Numbered from the stretch's first letter, positions 6,651-15,511 are shown. The stretch is DNA of 64,000 bases from Selenomonadaceae bacterium (GCA_017527075.1 JAFXQM010000027.1:1-64000); one strand, 5' to 3'. A program made the numbers and translations. Notes: generated by a model from the sequence alone, not told the origin.

Positions 6651-9360
6651 TAAGTTGTTCGTAAAGTTTCATAAGCTCCGCGACGATTTTTGATTCGTCT
6701 TCCAAAAAATTTTCGAAGCCGTAAGCGGCCGCAACTGCGCGGTCATTTTTTTTGTGCGCGTCACGAAGTTCCTTCGGCATGGAAAGTTCGTCGTACAAAT
6801 CGGCAAGCGTCGACTGCGGATAATTTTTTCGCGCGTCCAAAATTTTTTGCGCCGTCGATTCGATTAATTTTTTTTGCTGCGCGCTCGGCTCCGCCCACGG
6901 AAATGTGTTGTAAACCGTCGTCGTGCCGTAACTGTAATCGGACTTCAATCTTCCCGCGACGGTTCTCATCCACGCCATGTGAATTGAACTCGTCAGCACT
7001 CCGAAGGTGTAAAGGTCGCAGTTCGGAATGAAGAGGGCTTTGTTGTTCACGACGGCTCCCGCGTCAATGAAACCCATCGGAATGTATCGGCGGTTCTCGG
7101 AAGAAACCATCGGCATGAACAGCGCGGGCGCGTCGACGAATCTGTCTTCGGCGAAAAGCGTGGGCGTTTCGGCGCGGCGGCGGGTCTGCGCTTTCTTGCT
7201 CGCCAAGCGAAAATTTTTTACGGCTTGCACTCGTTCCATGACGCGCGGCATCTTGCGCAGTTCATTCGGCGGACAATCTTTCAGCCACAAACACCAGCGA
7301 ACGATTCCGTTAATGAATTCGTTGGAGCCGACGTATCGACGGATAAATTTTTGAGCAGCGGGCTCGCGCTTGAGAAAATCTTTGCACTCGTCGTCGGTCA
7401 GCAAAAAATTTCCGCCGTCAGTCGGACAGCTGCCGACGAACATTGGCGGGACATCTTCGCGGCTCGGATTGGCTTGCGGCATGACGATGACGTTGGCTCC
7501 GTCGACGAGGTAAGCGTTGATGAATTCGGCGACGCGAACGGTCTCGCCGCTGAAAATTTTTTTGACGGGCGCATTGAACTTCGCGAAGCCGACGACGACA
7601 CAGTGAACGGCGGCTTGGTCGAAACTCTCACTCGCCCACTTGAACGTTTGGTGAACGAAATTAATCACGACGCCTTTGCCGAAAAGATAATTCCACAGCG
7701 GCGGCACGGCAATGCCCTGGCTGATTGAGTTGGTCGCGACGAACGCGCAGGCAGTCTTATCGTCGATGAAGTCGGCGGCTTTCTTGAACCAGCACGTGAC
7801 GTAATCGAGGTTGCCGAAGCCTTTGACGCCCGCGAAAATTTTTGCCATGTCAGATTTTTGCTCGGCGGTCTGAAAACTTTTGCCGACGAAGGGCGGGTTG
7901 CCAATGATGAAGTCGGCGTCGGGCGCAAGGGCTTTCCAGTCGAGGCGCAGGGCGTTGCCTTCGTGAATGTTCGAGTAAGATTTGAGCGGCAGGAAGTCGA
8001 GGTCGCGGTGAATAATTTCTTGCGTCTCAATCATCATCTGCAGTTCGGCAATCCAAAGAGCGGTCTGCGCGACGGCCACGGCGAAGTCGTTAATCTCAAT
8101 GCCGTAAAAATTTTGAATGGAAACTTTGATTGGGTTATCGAACGCGCCGAGCAAAATTTTTTCGCCGAAAAATTTTTTGAGTACTTCGTTTTCGAGTCGG
8201 CGGAGGCTGATGAAACTTTCGGTGAGGAAATTTCCTGAGCCACACGCAGGATCGAAAATTTTTATGGCGGAAATTTTTTCGTGGAAGGCGGCGAGTTGCT
8301 TTTTGGTCTTGAGGGATTTGAATTCGGCTTTGAGGTCGTCGAGGAAGAGCGGGTCGATGACTTTGTGAATATTTTCGACGCTGGTGTAATGCATGCCGCC
8401 GGCGCGACGGGTCACGGGGTTGAGGGTCGATTCGAAGACCGCGCCGAAAATCGTCGGAGAAATTCCTGACCAATTGAAACCGCTGCTCGCTTCCTCCAGC
8501 AGAAGATTTTTTATTTCGGGCGTGAAGTTCGGGATTTCGATTTTGTCCGCGAAGAGCCCGCCGTTGACGAAAGGAAATTTTTTCAGCGCGTCGTCGAGGT
8601 AAGGGTCGCGTTCGTCGACGGGCGTGTCGAGGACTTCAAAGAGGTCGAGGAGGTCGCGGCGGATGTTGCGCGCGCCGCTGAGCCAGTCGCGGAAAATTTT
8701 GTGCGCGCCGAAAATCCCGGACGATTCGGCGTAAAGGCAGAAGACGAGTCGCACGCAAAGTTTGTTGAGGCTGACGAGTGATTCGTCGCTGTCGGGGTCG
8801 ACGTATTGAACGCGGAGGGCGTCGTAAAGTTTGCCGACGATTTCGCCCGCCTTGAGTGAAAGCTCCAGCTCCACGCGGATTTTGTTTTGAGTTTCGTCGA
8901 CGAGAAAATCCAGCGCGTGAAATTTTTCGGGCAGCTCGGACAAAAAAATTTTCGTCGGCGGCGCGAGAGTTTCCATATCGTAAATCAAAAACTCGGCGAA
9001 GTTGCAAGTGACAATCCGGCGCGGGTGCATGGACAGCGGCAAGCCCGTGATGTAACGTTTCGCCTGCTCGTGGGGCGTGAGCTTTGAGCCGTCGGACTGA
9101 GTGATTTCCTTTTCCAAATCGACGCCGAAATTTTTTTGCTCGACGATAACTTTGCTGTCGGGGAAGTACGCGTCGATGAAACTCGTGTGCGCGAGTTTGA
9201 CGGGCACTTCGAAGCTGACAAAATTTTCGGGCTTGTCGACGCCGAAGAGGTCGCGAATCAGAGTCAGCCAAAATTTTTGGTAATTGGCGCGTTCGCCGTC
9301 GACGACACGCCAGCGGCTCGCGAAATTTTTTGCCGCGAGTTTGCGTTCGTATTCTTTCAT
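6637..9360 (-). CDS. MmeI-like type II restriction-modification protein
   Basis: The 907-residue protein combines nuclease and N6-adenine methyltransferase. An N-terminal D63...E74-Q-K76 fits a PD-(D/E)XK nuclease core. A helical linker follows, then the methylase with DPACGSG (370-376, SAM binding) and NPPF (488-491, catalysis). The remainder matches the target-recognition and C-terminal parts of the MmeI family in length and order. Such enzymes methylate one strand and cut at a fixed distance from an asymmetric site. The ATG at 9360 follows GGAGG; an upstream in-frame ATG contains the ribosome site. The gene is intact and stands alone, with a terminator from the preceding gene cluster just upstream. 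Confidence 0.9.
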   Translation of the reverse strand: MKEYERKLAAKNFASRWRVVDGERANYQKFWLTLIRDLFGVDKPENFVSFEVPVKLAHTSFIDAYFPDSKVIVEQKNFGVDLEKEITQSDGSKLTPHEQAKRYITGLPLSMHPRRIVTCNFAEFLIYDMETLAPPTKIFLSELPEKFHALDFLVDETQNKIRVELELSLKAGEIVGKLYDALRVQYVDPDSDESLVSLNKLCVRLVFCLYAESSGIFGAHKIFRDWLSGARNIRRDLLDLFEVLDTPVDERDPYLDDALKKFPFVNGGLFADKIEIPNFTPEIKNLLLEEASSGFNWSGISPTIFGAVFESTLNPVTRRAGGMHYTSVENIHKVIDPLFLDDLKAEFKSLKTKKQLAAFHEKISAIKIFDPACGSGNFLTESFISLRRLENEVLKKFFGEKILLGAFDNPIKVSIQNFYGIEINDFAVAVAQTALWIAELQMMIETQEIIHRDLDFLPLKSYSNIHEGNALRLDWKALAPDADFIIGNPPFVGKSFQTAEQKSDMAKIFAGVKGFGNLDYVTCWFKKAADFIDDKTACAFVATNSISQGIAVPPLWNYLFGKGVVINFVHQTFKWASESFDQAAVHCVVVGFAKFNAPVKKIFSGETVRVAEFINAYLVDGANVIVMPQANPSREDVPPMFVGSCPTDGGNFLLTDDECKDFLKREPAAQKFIRRYVGSNEFINGIVRWCLWLKDCPPNELRKMPRVMERVQAVKNFRLASKKAQTRRRAETPTLFAEDRFVDAPALFMPMVSSENRRYIPMGFIDAGAVVNNKALFIPNCDLYTFGVLTSSIHMAWMRTVAGRLKSDYSYGTTTVYNTFPWAEPSAQQKKLIESTAQKILDARKNYPQSTLADLYDELSMPKELRDAHKKNDRAVAAAYGFENFLEDESKIVAELMKLYEQLTNLD

Positions 9361-9372
9361 GATTCCTCCCAT

Positions 9373-9409
9373 ATAAAATTCAAGGCGAACGTCGGATTGG
9401 ACGCTCGCC
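9373..9409 (-). terminator. terminator after the DUF5672-like genes
   Basis: The minus strand has a 10-bp stem (GGCGAGCGTC / GACGTTCGCC, one G-U pair) with a 6-nt loop, then TTGAATTTT. Confidence 0.7.
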
Positions 9410-9414
9410 CGTTT

Positions 9415-9831
9415 TCATTTGCCCAAGGCGCGGAAAATTTTTTCGCAATGCCTGAGGTATTCTCTTTCGAATGAAACGATTCTCCTGCCGTAAGAAATGT
9501 TTTTGCTTTCAGCGGCGGAGATTAAAAAATTATCGACGTTGCCGAAGGCGATTAAAAGATGCGGCTCCTTTTTCAAATTCAAATCGTCGATGAGGATGTC
9601 TTGGTCGCTCTCGTCATAAAGATGAACTTCATCGGCGAGCGCGGGGTTCTCAAGAAAAAGCTGCGCGAAAATTATCATGGCAAGCTGAGAACGAATGACT
9701 CGGACGGAAGCGAAATGATTTCTCGGCAAGTAACGCATGAGCGGCCGGCGATGATTCACTCGGCGAACCAAACGTTTCTTCGCCAAAGTCAGCAACCCGT
9801 TTTGCAACATGTCATAATCTTGGTTGTTCAT
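9415..9831 (-). pseudogene. C-terminal part of DUF5672-like gene, copy A, cut off by an in-frame TGA
   Basis: These 138 residues continue the frame of the DUF5672 protein upstream: the stop TGA at 9838-9840 is followed in the same frame by GAT AAG ATG. The same C-terminal region (YLP, SSVRVIRS-like and EYLRHCEKIF near the end) is fused to the DUF5672 domain in the neighbouring copy. No ribosome site precedes the ATG. It is therefore best read as the tail of one ~380-residue gene split by a nonsense codon, or as a reinitiated separate peptide. Confidence 0.7.
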
Positions 9832-9837
9832 CTTATC

Positions 9838-10557
9838 TCACAGCGGGCGCAAATCATAACCGAACTGCGAGAAGAGTTTGACATAAAAATCCGCGCTCAT
9901 TTTCGTCCAGCCGTGACAACCGAACGGCAATTTATTTTGGAGATTCTTCAGAGAATGTTTCAGCAAATATTCGGCGGAAAATTTGGCGGCAATGTCGACG
10001 GGCGCGGTGTGAAAGTTTATATCGTCCCTCGCGCCGCAGTAAGCAAAAAAATCGTCTTCCGCCAAGCCCATCATATTTTTTGCCAAGTCGGAGTGTTCGT
10101 TCAAAAGTTTGATGTGAGCGTTGACATTTCGCAGGGAGAAGCCGCCGTTGCCGACGCGCGGAGTTTTGTTGTTGTTCTTCTGTGCCGTAAAGCGAGAATA
10201 ATATGGCCACGGCGCACCAATGTAATCGTGGCCGAGCGAACAAAATTTTTCCAGCGCGTCATAAAATACAAACGCATCGAGTTGGTAAATCAAAATGTAA
10301 TCGTAAGCCTTGAATGCCTCGTAAAAGAACGGAGACATCAAGAGCATGCTGTAAGCCGGGACGTTTTGGAAAAATTTTTGCGGGAAGCGGACAAGCGTAT
10401 CACCCGACTCGGTGAAGGAAAAAATTTTTCCTTCGGGCGCGACGAACACGAACTGATACTTGCCCAAAATTTTTCGAGCTTGCGCGAGGGAAATTTTTTC
10501 AAGGTCGTCGAGCTCCTCTTTGTAAACGGGAATGACGACGGCGACTTTGCTTTGCAA
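9838..10557 (-). CDS. DUF5672 glycosyltransferase-like protein, copy A (N-terminal part)
   Basis: The 240-residue product has the DUF5672 layout of GT-A-like glycosyltransferases: KVAVVIPVYKEEL at the start, YQLDAFVF with the central Asp, DYIGAPW, VGNGGFSLR and AEDDFF. The family is found near surface-polysaccharide genes; donor and acceptor are unknown. The start is TTG at 10557, just after AAAGGAGG. It lies 16 nt after copy B, and the DNA around both starts is nearly identical, which indicates a recent tandem duplication. Translation ends at a TGA that is a sense position in copy B. Confidence 0.8.
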   Translation of the reverse strand: MQSKVAVVIPVYKEELDDLEKISLAQARKILGKYQFVFVAPEGKIFSFTESGDTLVRFPQKFFQNVPAYSMLLMSPFFYEAFKAYDYILIYQLDAFVFYDALEKFCSLGHDYIGAPWPYYSRFTAQKNNNKTPRVGNGGFSLRNVNAHIKLLNEHSDLAKNMMGLAEDDFFAYCGARDDINFHTAPVDIAAKFSAEYLLKHSLKNLQNKLPFGCHGWTKMSADFYVKLFSQFGYDLRPL

Positions 10558-10573
10558 AAAATTTTTCCTCCTT

Positions 10574-11404
10574 TCATTTGCCCAAGGCGTGGAAAATTTT
10601 TTCGCAGTGCTTGAGATATTCTTGTCGGAAAGAAATGAAATCCCGCCCGTAAACAAATCCGCGCTCTTCCATCAGTCGGATAAAAAATTCGTCGTATCTG
10701 TAAGTGAGGACGAGGTGCGGCAAATCTTCGCGGCGCAAGTCTTCGAGGAGCTTTTGATGATTTTCAATGTCGCAGATAAAAATTTTTTCGGTGAAAGAAT
10801 AATCCTCTTGAATCATTCCCGCCAAAATATCTTTGACGTATGTCGAGCGGATAATTCGGACGGAAGAAAATTTTTTCATAGGAAGATATTGGAGGACGGA
10901 CTGCCCGTGCTCAATCCCGCGAACGAGCCGCCTGAACGCCACAATCTCCAAAGCACTCTCCAAGGCGCGATTGTATTCTTTGTTGCCCATCCCGGGGCGC
11001 AGCGGAGTCAAATCGTAACCGGCGCGACGAAAAATTTTTACGTAAGCGTCGGCACTGTACTTTGGCCAGCCGTGACAGCCGAAAGGAATTTTATTGCCGA
11101 TACGTCGGAGGAAACGGTCAGGGAAATAATCGACGGCAAAACGAACGGCGACTTCGACGGGCGCGGTGTGAAAATTTATTTTGTCGTCCACGCCGCACCG
11201 ACCGAGGAAAGTGTCTTCGTAAAAAATTTCAAGGTAATCGTTCCAATCGGGTTGGACGACGCATTCTTTCAAAAGTTGATGACAAGTTTTGACTTTGCGC
11301 AGGGAGAAGCCGCCGTTGCCGACGCGCGGAATTTTTTTGCCTTCACGACGTACCACGAGTGATAAGCGACGGGCGCGCCAATGTAATCGTATCCGAGCCC
11401 GCAA
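10574..11404 (-). pseudogene. DUF5672-like gene copy B, 3' part after a frameshift
   Basis: This frame contains the rest of copy B: PRVGNGGFSLRK, FLGRCGVDDKINFHTAPVE, the FGCHGWPKYSAD segment, then the C-terminal domain ending in EYLKHCEKIFHALGK. The N-terminal half is in another frame (11269-11718). The switch falls at a run of seven A (complement of 11332-11338): with eight A the two halves join in frame as KAKKIPRVGN. It could be a simple lesion, a phase-variable tract or a sequencing error. Confidence 0.75.
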
Positions 11405-11718
11405 AAAAATTCCAACGCGTCATAAAAAACAAACGCGTCGAGCTGGTAAAGCAAAATGTAATCGAAGCTCAGGAACGGCTCATAAAATTGCGGCGACATC
11501 AGCAGGCGATTGTAAGTCTTCACGCTTTGGAAAAATTGTTGCGGGCAGTGAACAATTCCGTCGCCCGATTCAAAGTAGGAAAAAATTTTTCCTTCGGGCG
11601 CGACGAACACGAACGGATATTTTCCCAAAACTTTTCTGGCTTGCGCGAGAGAAATTTTTTCAAACTCGTCGAGCTCCTCTTTGTAAACGGGAATGACGAC
11701 GGCGACTTTGGTCTGCAA
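11269..11718 (-). CDS. DUF5672 glycosyltransferase-like protein, copy B (N-terminal part)
   Basis: The frame starts at a TTG after TAGGAGT and encodes KVAVVIPVYKEEL, YQLDAFVFYDAL and YDYIGAP, closely matching copy A. After residue ~128 it leaves the family sequence (KAKKFRASATAAS) because of the missing or extra A in an A7 tract, and stops at 11269. As written it lacks the NGGFSLR and DDxF motifs needed for activity. It follows pncB by 23 nt and is probably transcribed with it. Confidence 0.75.
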   Translation of the reverse strand: MQTKVAVVIPVYKEELDEFEKISLAQARKVLGKYPFVFVAPEGKIFSYFESGDGIVHCPQQFFQSVKTYNRLLMSPQFYEPFLSFDYILLYQLDAFVFYDALEFFCGLGYDYIGAPVAYHSWYVVKAKKFRASATAASPCAKSKLVINF

Positions 11719-11741
11719 AATTTTTCAACTCCTAACTGAAA

Positions 11742-13202
11742 TCAGCTGTCCATGATTGAGCGCGTCTTGTGCAGCAGGCTCATCTTCATATCGTAATAAT
11801 CGGGCGTCATGTCCAAGTAATGGCGGTGAGGATTTTCAAAACGCTGCTCCTCCTGCCAAATTTCTTTTTCGAGCTGGTCACGAACGTAATCGCGAATCTC
11901 ATTGAGCGGCGGCAAATCTTCCACGCGCCGTCCGTCCTTGACGTAAAGCCGAGACAATTTTTTCGCCGAGCAATTTTCAAAGCGACGATTCTTCCACGGC
12001 TTGACGGGGTCGACGTAACGGAAGGGGCGGCTCATGTCGACGGGTTCATCGAAGAGCGCAATCATATCGGCGACGGCGTGACCGTCCGAGTTGTAAACGC
12101 GGTAAATATTTTTCAAGCCGGGGTTCGTAATCTTTTCGATGTTCTCACTGACTTTGATTCGCGGAACGAAAACGCCGCCTTCCTCCACCGCGACGATTTT
12201 ATAAACCGCGCCGAAGACCGGCTCACTCTTTGCGGTAATCAATCTCTCGCCCACGCCGAACGAATCAATCGCCGCGCCCTGACTTATCAGCGAAGTAATC
12301 GTGAACTCGTCGAGGCTGTTGGAGGCGATAATCCTGCAGTCGTTGAGGCCGGCGTCGTCGAGCATCTTGCGGATTTTTTTTGACAGGTAAGCCAAGTCGC
12401 CCGAATCGATTCGCACGCCGCGCAGACGTTTGCCCTTCGGCTCCAAAACTTCTTTGGCAACACGAATGGCATTTGGAATCCCGCTGTGCACCACGTCGTA
12501 AGTGTCCACGAGCAGCGTCGTCGATTCGGGATAAACTTCGGCGTAACGTTTGAAGGCGTCGAACTCGTCGCGGAAATACATGACCCAGCTGTGAGCCATC
12601 GTGCCGTTGACGGGAATGTTGAAAAGCTGACCCGCGCTGACAGTCGCCGTGCCGTTGACGCCGCCGATAAATGCCGCGCGTGCCCCGTAAGTCGCCGCGT
12701 CCATGTTGTGTGCGCGCCGTGCTCCGAAGTCGGAAACGAAACGCCCTTCCGCCGCCCGAACGATTCTGCGAGCCTTCGTGGCGATGAGTGACTGATGATT
12801 TATCTGCGCAAGGATTGCGGTCTCCACCAGCTGCGCGTCAATCAAGTTGGCGACGATTGTCAGGCACGGTTCGTTCGGATACATAATCGTGCCTTCGGGG
12901 AACGCGTAAATGTCTCCGCGGAAATGAAAATCTTTGAGGCTCTCCAAAAAATCTTCGTCGAAAATTTTTTGCGCGCGCAGGTAATCGATATCCGCCGCGC
13001 TGAACTGCATGTTCTCCACGTACTCAATGACCTGCTCCAGTCCCGCGAAAATCGCGAAGCCGCCGCCGTCGGGGTTGCGCCGATAAAAAACGTCGAACGC
13101 CACGCGCGTGTTCTCTCCGCCGTTGACGAAGTAACCGTTGGCCATCGTCATCTCGTAGAAGTCCATCATCATCGACAGGTTGCGTTTATCAAATTGTGAC
13201 AT
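11742..13202 (-). CDS. pncB: nicotinate phosphoribosyltransferase
   Basis: PncB joins nicotinate and PRPP, with ATP hydrolysis, to make nicotinate mononucleotide in the NAD salvage pathway. The 486-residue protein has the family landmarks: MDFYEMTMANGYF near the N-terminus, NHQSLIATKARRIV, DFGARRAH, GGVNGTATVSAG, the RIDSGDLAYLSK PRPP-associated region and DSFGVGERL. Length and motifs fit the long bacterial NAPRTase type. GGAGGGC lies 9 nt before the ATG. Its start is only 27 nt from the stop of the prophage integrase in the same direction, so prophage transcription may enter it. Confidence 0.95.
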   Translation of the reverse strand: MSQFDKRNLSMMMDFYEMTMANGYFVNGGENTRVAFDVFYRRNPDGGGFAIFAGLEQVIEYVENMQFSAADIDYLRAQKIFDEDFLESLKDFHFRGDIYAFPEGTIMYPNEPCLTIVANLIDAQLVETAILAQINHQSLIATKARRIVRAAEGRFVSDFGARRAHNMDAATYGARAAFIGGVNGTATVSAGQLFNIPVNGTMAHSWVMYFRDEFDAFKRYAEVYPESTTLLVDTYDVVHSGIPNAIRVAKEVLEPKGKRLRGVRIDSGDLAYLSKKIRKMLDDAGLNDCRIIASNSLDEFTITSLISQGAAIDSFGVGERLITAKSEPVFGAVYKIVAVEEGGVFVPRIKVSENIEKITNPGLKNIYRVYNSDGHAVADMIALFDEPVDMSRPFRYVDPVKPWKNRRFENCSAKKLSRLYVKDGRRVEDLPPLNEIRDYVRDQLEKEIWQEEQRFENPHRHYLDMTPDYYDMKMSLLHKTRSIMDS

Positions 13203-13229
13203 AAAAAAAGCCCTCCAAACAAAGAATTT
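13203..13229. other. host-prophage junction zone
   Basis: The 27 nt between the integrase stop and the pncB start contain only the pncB ribosome site. Because the integrase is the outermost phage gene, the left attachment site is probably here or in the integrase 3' end. The right junction is outside the window, so the core sequence cannot be defined. Confidence 0.3.
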
Positions 13230-14459
13230 CTAACTGCCGCGCGAAGAATTGTCTGCGCTTTGTCTGCATTGAACATTTGTCTGCAACTTGGAGGCAAAAA
13301 AAGACAACGTTTCAAGCTGTAATTTCAATGTGTTGTGCACGTAAAGATTTTGTGTCAGCGTAACGCTTGAATGCCCCAAACGTCCCGCTACTCCCTTTGC
13401 GTTCGCACCGCTCGTTATCAGCTGTGTGGCGTGTGTGTGCCGGAACGAATGAGCATTCAAACCCTCGGCTCGCAAATACTTCCCGACAAATTTTTTCTGT
13501 ACTGCCTGACCTTTCTCACGCGTGCAAATAAATTTTACGCGCTCGTCCGATGCGGTGAGAACCTTTGATTGCCGATACAGTTGCCCGCCCGCGCTGCAAT
13601 AAATATACACATACGAATCGCCAAATTTTTGCTCGTTTGCCTCCTGTTGCTCTTTCCAACGCGCCAGCTCACTCAAAAGAAAATCGTCCACAACCACTTT
13701 ACGGCAACTTGATTCCGTCTTCGGCGGGAGTAAACAATCTTTCTTGCCCTTGATGTACACGACTTGACGATTAACTGTTATCGCCGCCCGCTCAAAGTCA
13801 ACGTCATTCCACGTCAAGCCGAGCACTTCGCCGATTCGCATGCCTGTGTGATACAAAAGCAACAGCGGGATATACAGCGGCGTGCCGAACGGATATTTCT
13901 CCAGCAACGATAAAAATTGTTCGCGAGAAATTATTAGCCGCTTGACCAAATTGCGCGGCGCGTTTTTCGGCACTTTAACATACATCGCGGGGTTTGAACT
14001 GATTAATTGCGCCGGCTGCACTGCAACGTTCAGCGCGTGCTTGAGTAATGTGTAGACTCCCAAAATTGTCGTATACGCTAAACCTTCACGTTGCATTTGC
14101 CGTAACCATTTATCTAACATTGCCGCCGTCAAGTCTTGCACTTTGACTTCGCCCAGCTGATTTTTTATGTGGTGCTCGAAATACGACCAATAATTTTGTA
14201 ACGTCGTCGGCTTGACATCGAACGCAACTGAAGTCTCCAGCCACACCGTCATAAAATCTTTCAGCGTGATTGCCTCGCTCGTGATTCCGATGTTCCCGTG
14301 GAGAAAATCATTGAACGCCTCGACCCCGGCTTTATACGCGGCTGATTTCGTCGGGAACCCGCCCTTCTCCACCACTTTGCGTTTGCCGTCAGATTTTTTC
14401 CCCGCCTCGAAGATGTAGCTGAAAGTTTTGCCGCGCTTGCGCACTCTGACCTGCGCCAT
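13230..14459 (-). CDS. int: phage tyrosine-recombinase integrase
   Basis: The 409-residue protein has an N-terminal arm-type DNA-binding domain (FSYIFEAGKKSDGKRK), a SAM-like core-binding domain (~65-160) and the catalytic domain with R208 in HTGMRIGEVLGL, H337/R340 in HSFRHTH, H363 in LGHSS and the nucleophile Y373 in TQNLY. All catalytic residues are present, so it should integrate and excise the prophage. The start at 14459 has AAGGGGTGA upstream. The same frame stays open for 67 more codons to 14660, where a hydrophobic segment is encoded; see the separate entry. Confidence 0.95.
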   Translation of the reverse strand: MAQVRVRKRGKTFSYIFEAGKKSDGKRKVVEKGGFPTKSAAYKAGVEAFNDFLHGNIGITSEAITLKDFMTVWLETSVAFDVKPTTLQNYWSYFEHHIKNQLGEVKVQDLTAAMLDKWLRQMQREGLAYTTILGVYTLLKHALNVAVQPAQLISSNPAMYVKVPKNAPRNLVKRLIISREQFLSLLEKYPFGTPLYIPLLLLYHTGMRIGEVLGLTWNDVDFERAAITVNRQVVYIKGKKDCLLPPKTESSCRKVVVDDFLLSELARWKEQQEANEQKFGDSYVYIYCSAGGQLYRQSKVLTASDERVKFICTREKGQAVQKKFVGKYLRAEGLNAHSFRHTHATQLITSGANAKGVAGRLGHSSVTLTQNLYVHNTLKLQLETLSFFASKLQTNVQCRQSADNSSRGS

Positions 14460-14660
14460 ATGATTCACCCCTTGCCCTCCCACGCGGAGGGCTTTTTTTA
14501 TTGCCCGACGGACAATACTGATAATATTGCTCCGCTTGCATTTATACACGAACAAGCCGACCGCCGACAGCGCGAGGAGTATCTGCCAATACTCGCCGAT
14601 GAAATTTATGACGGCACCCAGCACCACGACGACCGACCCGACGACAAACAAGTCATTCAT
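14460..14660 (-). other. in-frame hydrophobic extension upstream of the integrase
   Basis: No stop codon separates the ATG at 14660 from the integrase start. The 67 codons encode two hydrophobic stretches (LFVVGSVVVVLGAVINFIG and WQILLALSAVGLFVY) and a basic linker. The ATG overlaps the stop of the preceding gene, and AAGGAGG lies upstream, so translation from here is plausible and would give a membrane-tethered 476-residue integrase. Alternatively, initiation occurs mainly at the internal site. Confidence 0.4.
14474..14499 (+). terminator. terminator-like hairpin read on the plus strand
   Basis: GCCCTCC, a 5-nt loop, GGAGGGC and seven T form a strong intrinsic terminator on the plus strand. 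No plus-strand gene ends nearby, so it may block antisense transcription entering the early region; in the integrase mRNA the same hairpin lies 15 nt before the integrase start. Confidence 0.5.
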
Positions 14661-14877
14661 CTTTCTCGTTGCCCTCCTTGCGCCCGTCCGTGTAAATTGC
14701 TCCGCCGATTACGATATTGAAATTCTTCGCGTTCTCGAAACCGCCCGTGAACAAAGTGCTTGAAGTTCGTGCTTGCGAGAAGGAAACCAGCGCAAGTTTT
14801 TTATCCGGCTCACTCAGCGCGCGATACATTTCAATTAATTGCAATTCGTCGGGCTTAAGTTCTTTTACGTCATTCAT
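14653..14877 (-). CDS. small phage protein resembling a repressor tail
   Basis: The 74-residue protein begins MNDVKELKPDELQLIEMYRAL, similar to the linker that follows the helix-turn-helix in the nearby repressor (LNADEQELIRQYRAL at 14980-15378), but it has no DNA-binding domain. GGAGGTG precedes the ATG at 14877. It ends in a 4-nt-type overlap with the ATG at 14660. It could interact with or compete with the repressor; that is inference from the shared segment. Confidence 0.6.
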   Translation of the reverse strand: MNDVKELKPDELQLIEMYRALSEPDKKLALVSFSQARTSSTLFTGGFENAKNFNIVIGGAIYTDGRKEGNEKDE

Positions 14878-14979
14878 AACGACACCTCCAAAAGAAAAAT
14901 CCCTCGGCATTTCTGCTTTGGGATTTTAATATTTTTTTAGCCAAAAGGCAAATTCATTTCGCGATTTTCACCAAGTTCC

Positions 14980-15378
14980 TCACCCAGCTCCAATCGCAGT
15001 CGGCAAGTCTTTTTGAAAAGACGCCAGCGCGTCATCATACTCACCTTTTAATGTTCGTTGAATGCGACGTTGCCCGGCGGCATCCAGTGCTCGATACTGC
15101 CTGATTAATTCCTGCTCGTCAGCGTTCAATGGTTCTTCTGATTTTTCGTAAAAAATTATTTCATCATGACCGAGGCCATCCGCACTTATGCCCAGTTCGG
15201 CACAAATTTTGAACACGTTGCCCAGCCCTGAATTTAGTACACCGCGCTTTAAAATGCTTACGACTGTTTGATTTGGCAACCCTATTACTTCCGAGAACGC
15301 CGACACGCTTTTATAGCGCGCCAAAATTAAGCACTTCAGCCGTTCCTCAACTGTTCCTGCTTGTTCTTCGGTAACCAC
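14980..15378 (-). CDS. CI-like phage repressor, XRE helix-turn-helix
   Basis: The 132-residue protein has an N-terminal helix-turn-helix (SVSAFSEVIGLPNQTVVSILKRG, about residues 25-48) and a C-terminal tail without a LexA-like protease domain. It is divergent from the Cro-like gene at 15531, the standard lysis-lysogeny layout. The GTG at 15378 is chosen because GGAGGTG lies 6 nt upstream. A -35/-10 pair on this strand (15403-15431) lies just before it. It most likely binds the ATGAATATTCAT-type sites between the two genes and holds the lysogenic state. Confidence 0.85.
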   Translation of the reverse strand: MVTEEQAGTVEERLKCLILARYKSVSAFSEVIGLPNQTVVSILKRGVLNSGLGNVFKICAELGISADGLGHDEIIFYEKSEEPLNADEQELIRQYRALDAAGQRRIQRTLKGEYDDALASFQKDLPTAIGAG

Positions 15379-15402
15379 GACTCTCACCTCCTTTCGTTAT
15401 AG

Positions 15403-15431
15403 AGTATACATTACCTCTTACGATTTTTCAA
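15403..15431 (-). promoter_or_regulatory. repressor-maintenance promoter
   Basis: Minus-strand TTGAAA, a 17-nt spacer and TATACT lie 25 nt upstream of the repressor start. Confidence 0.7.
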
Positions 15432-15440
15432 CCTTTTTTT

Positions 15441-15511
15441 ATGAATTTTCATTGGCGCGCATTGACATTTATTAAAATTCATATATAATAAGCGTGGTTA
15501 TGAATATTCAT
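15441..15511. promoter_or_regulatory. operator sites of the lysogeny switch
   Basis: ATGAATTTTCAT at 15441-15452 and the perfect palindrome ATGAATATTCAT at 15500-15511 flank and overlap the rightward promoter; AAAATTCAT at ~15474-15482 is a third half-match. Their position makes them likely binding sites of the CI-like and Cro-like proteins. Confidence 0.65.
15462..15489 (+). promoter_or_regulatory. rightward early promoter
   Basis: Consensus TTGACA (15462-15467), 16-nt spacer, consensus TATAAT (15484-15489), immediately followed by an operator palindrome and the Cro-like gene. Confidence 0.85.
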
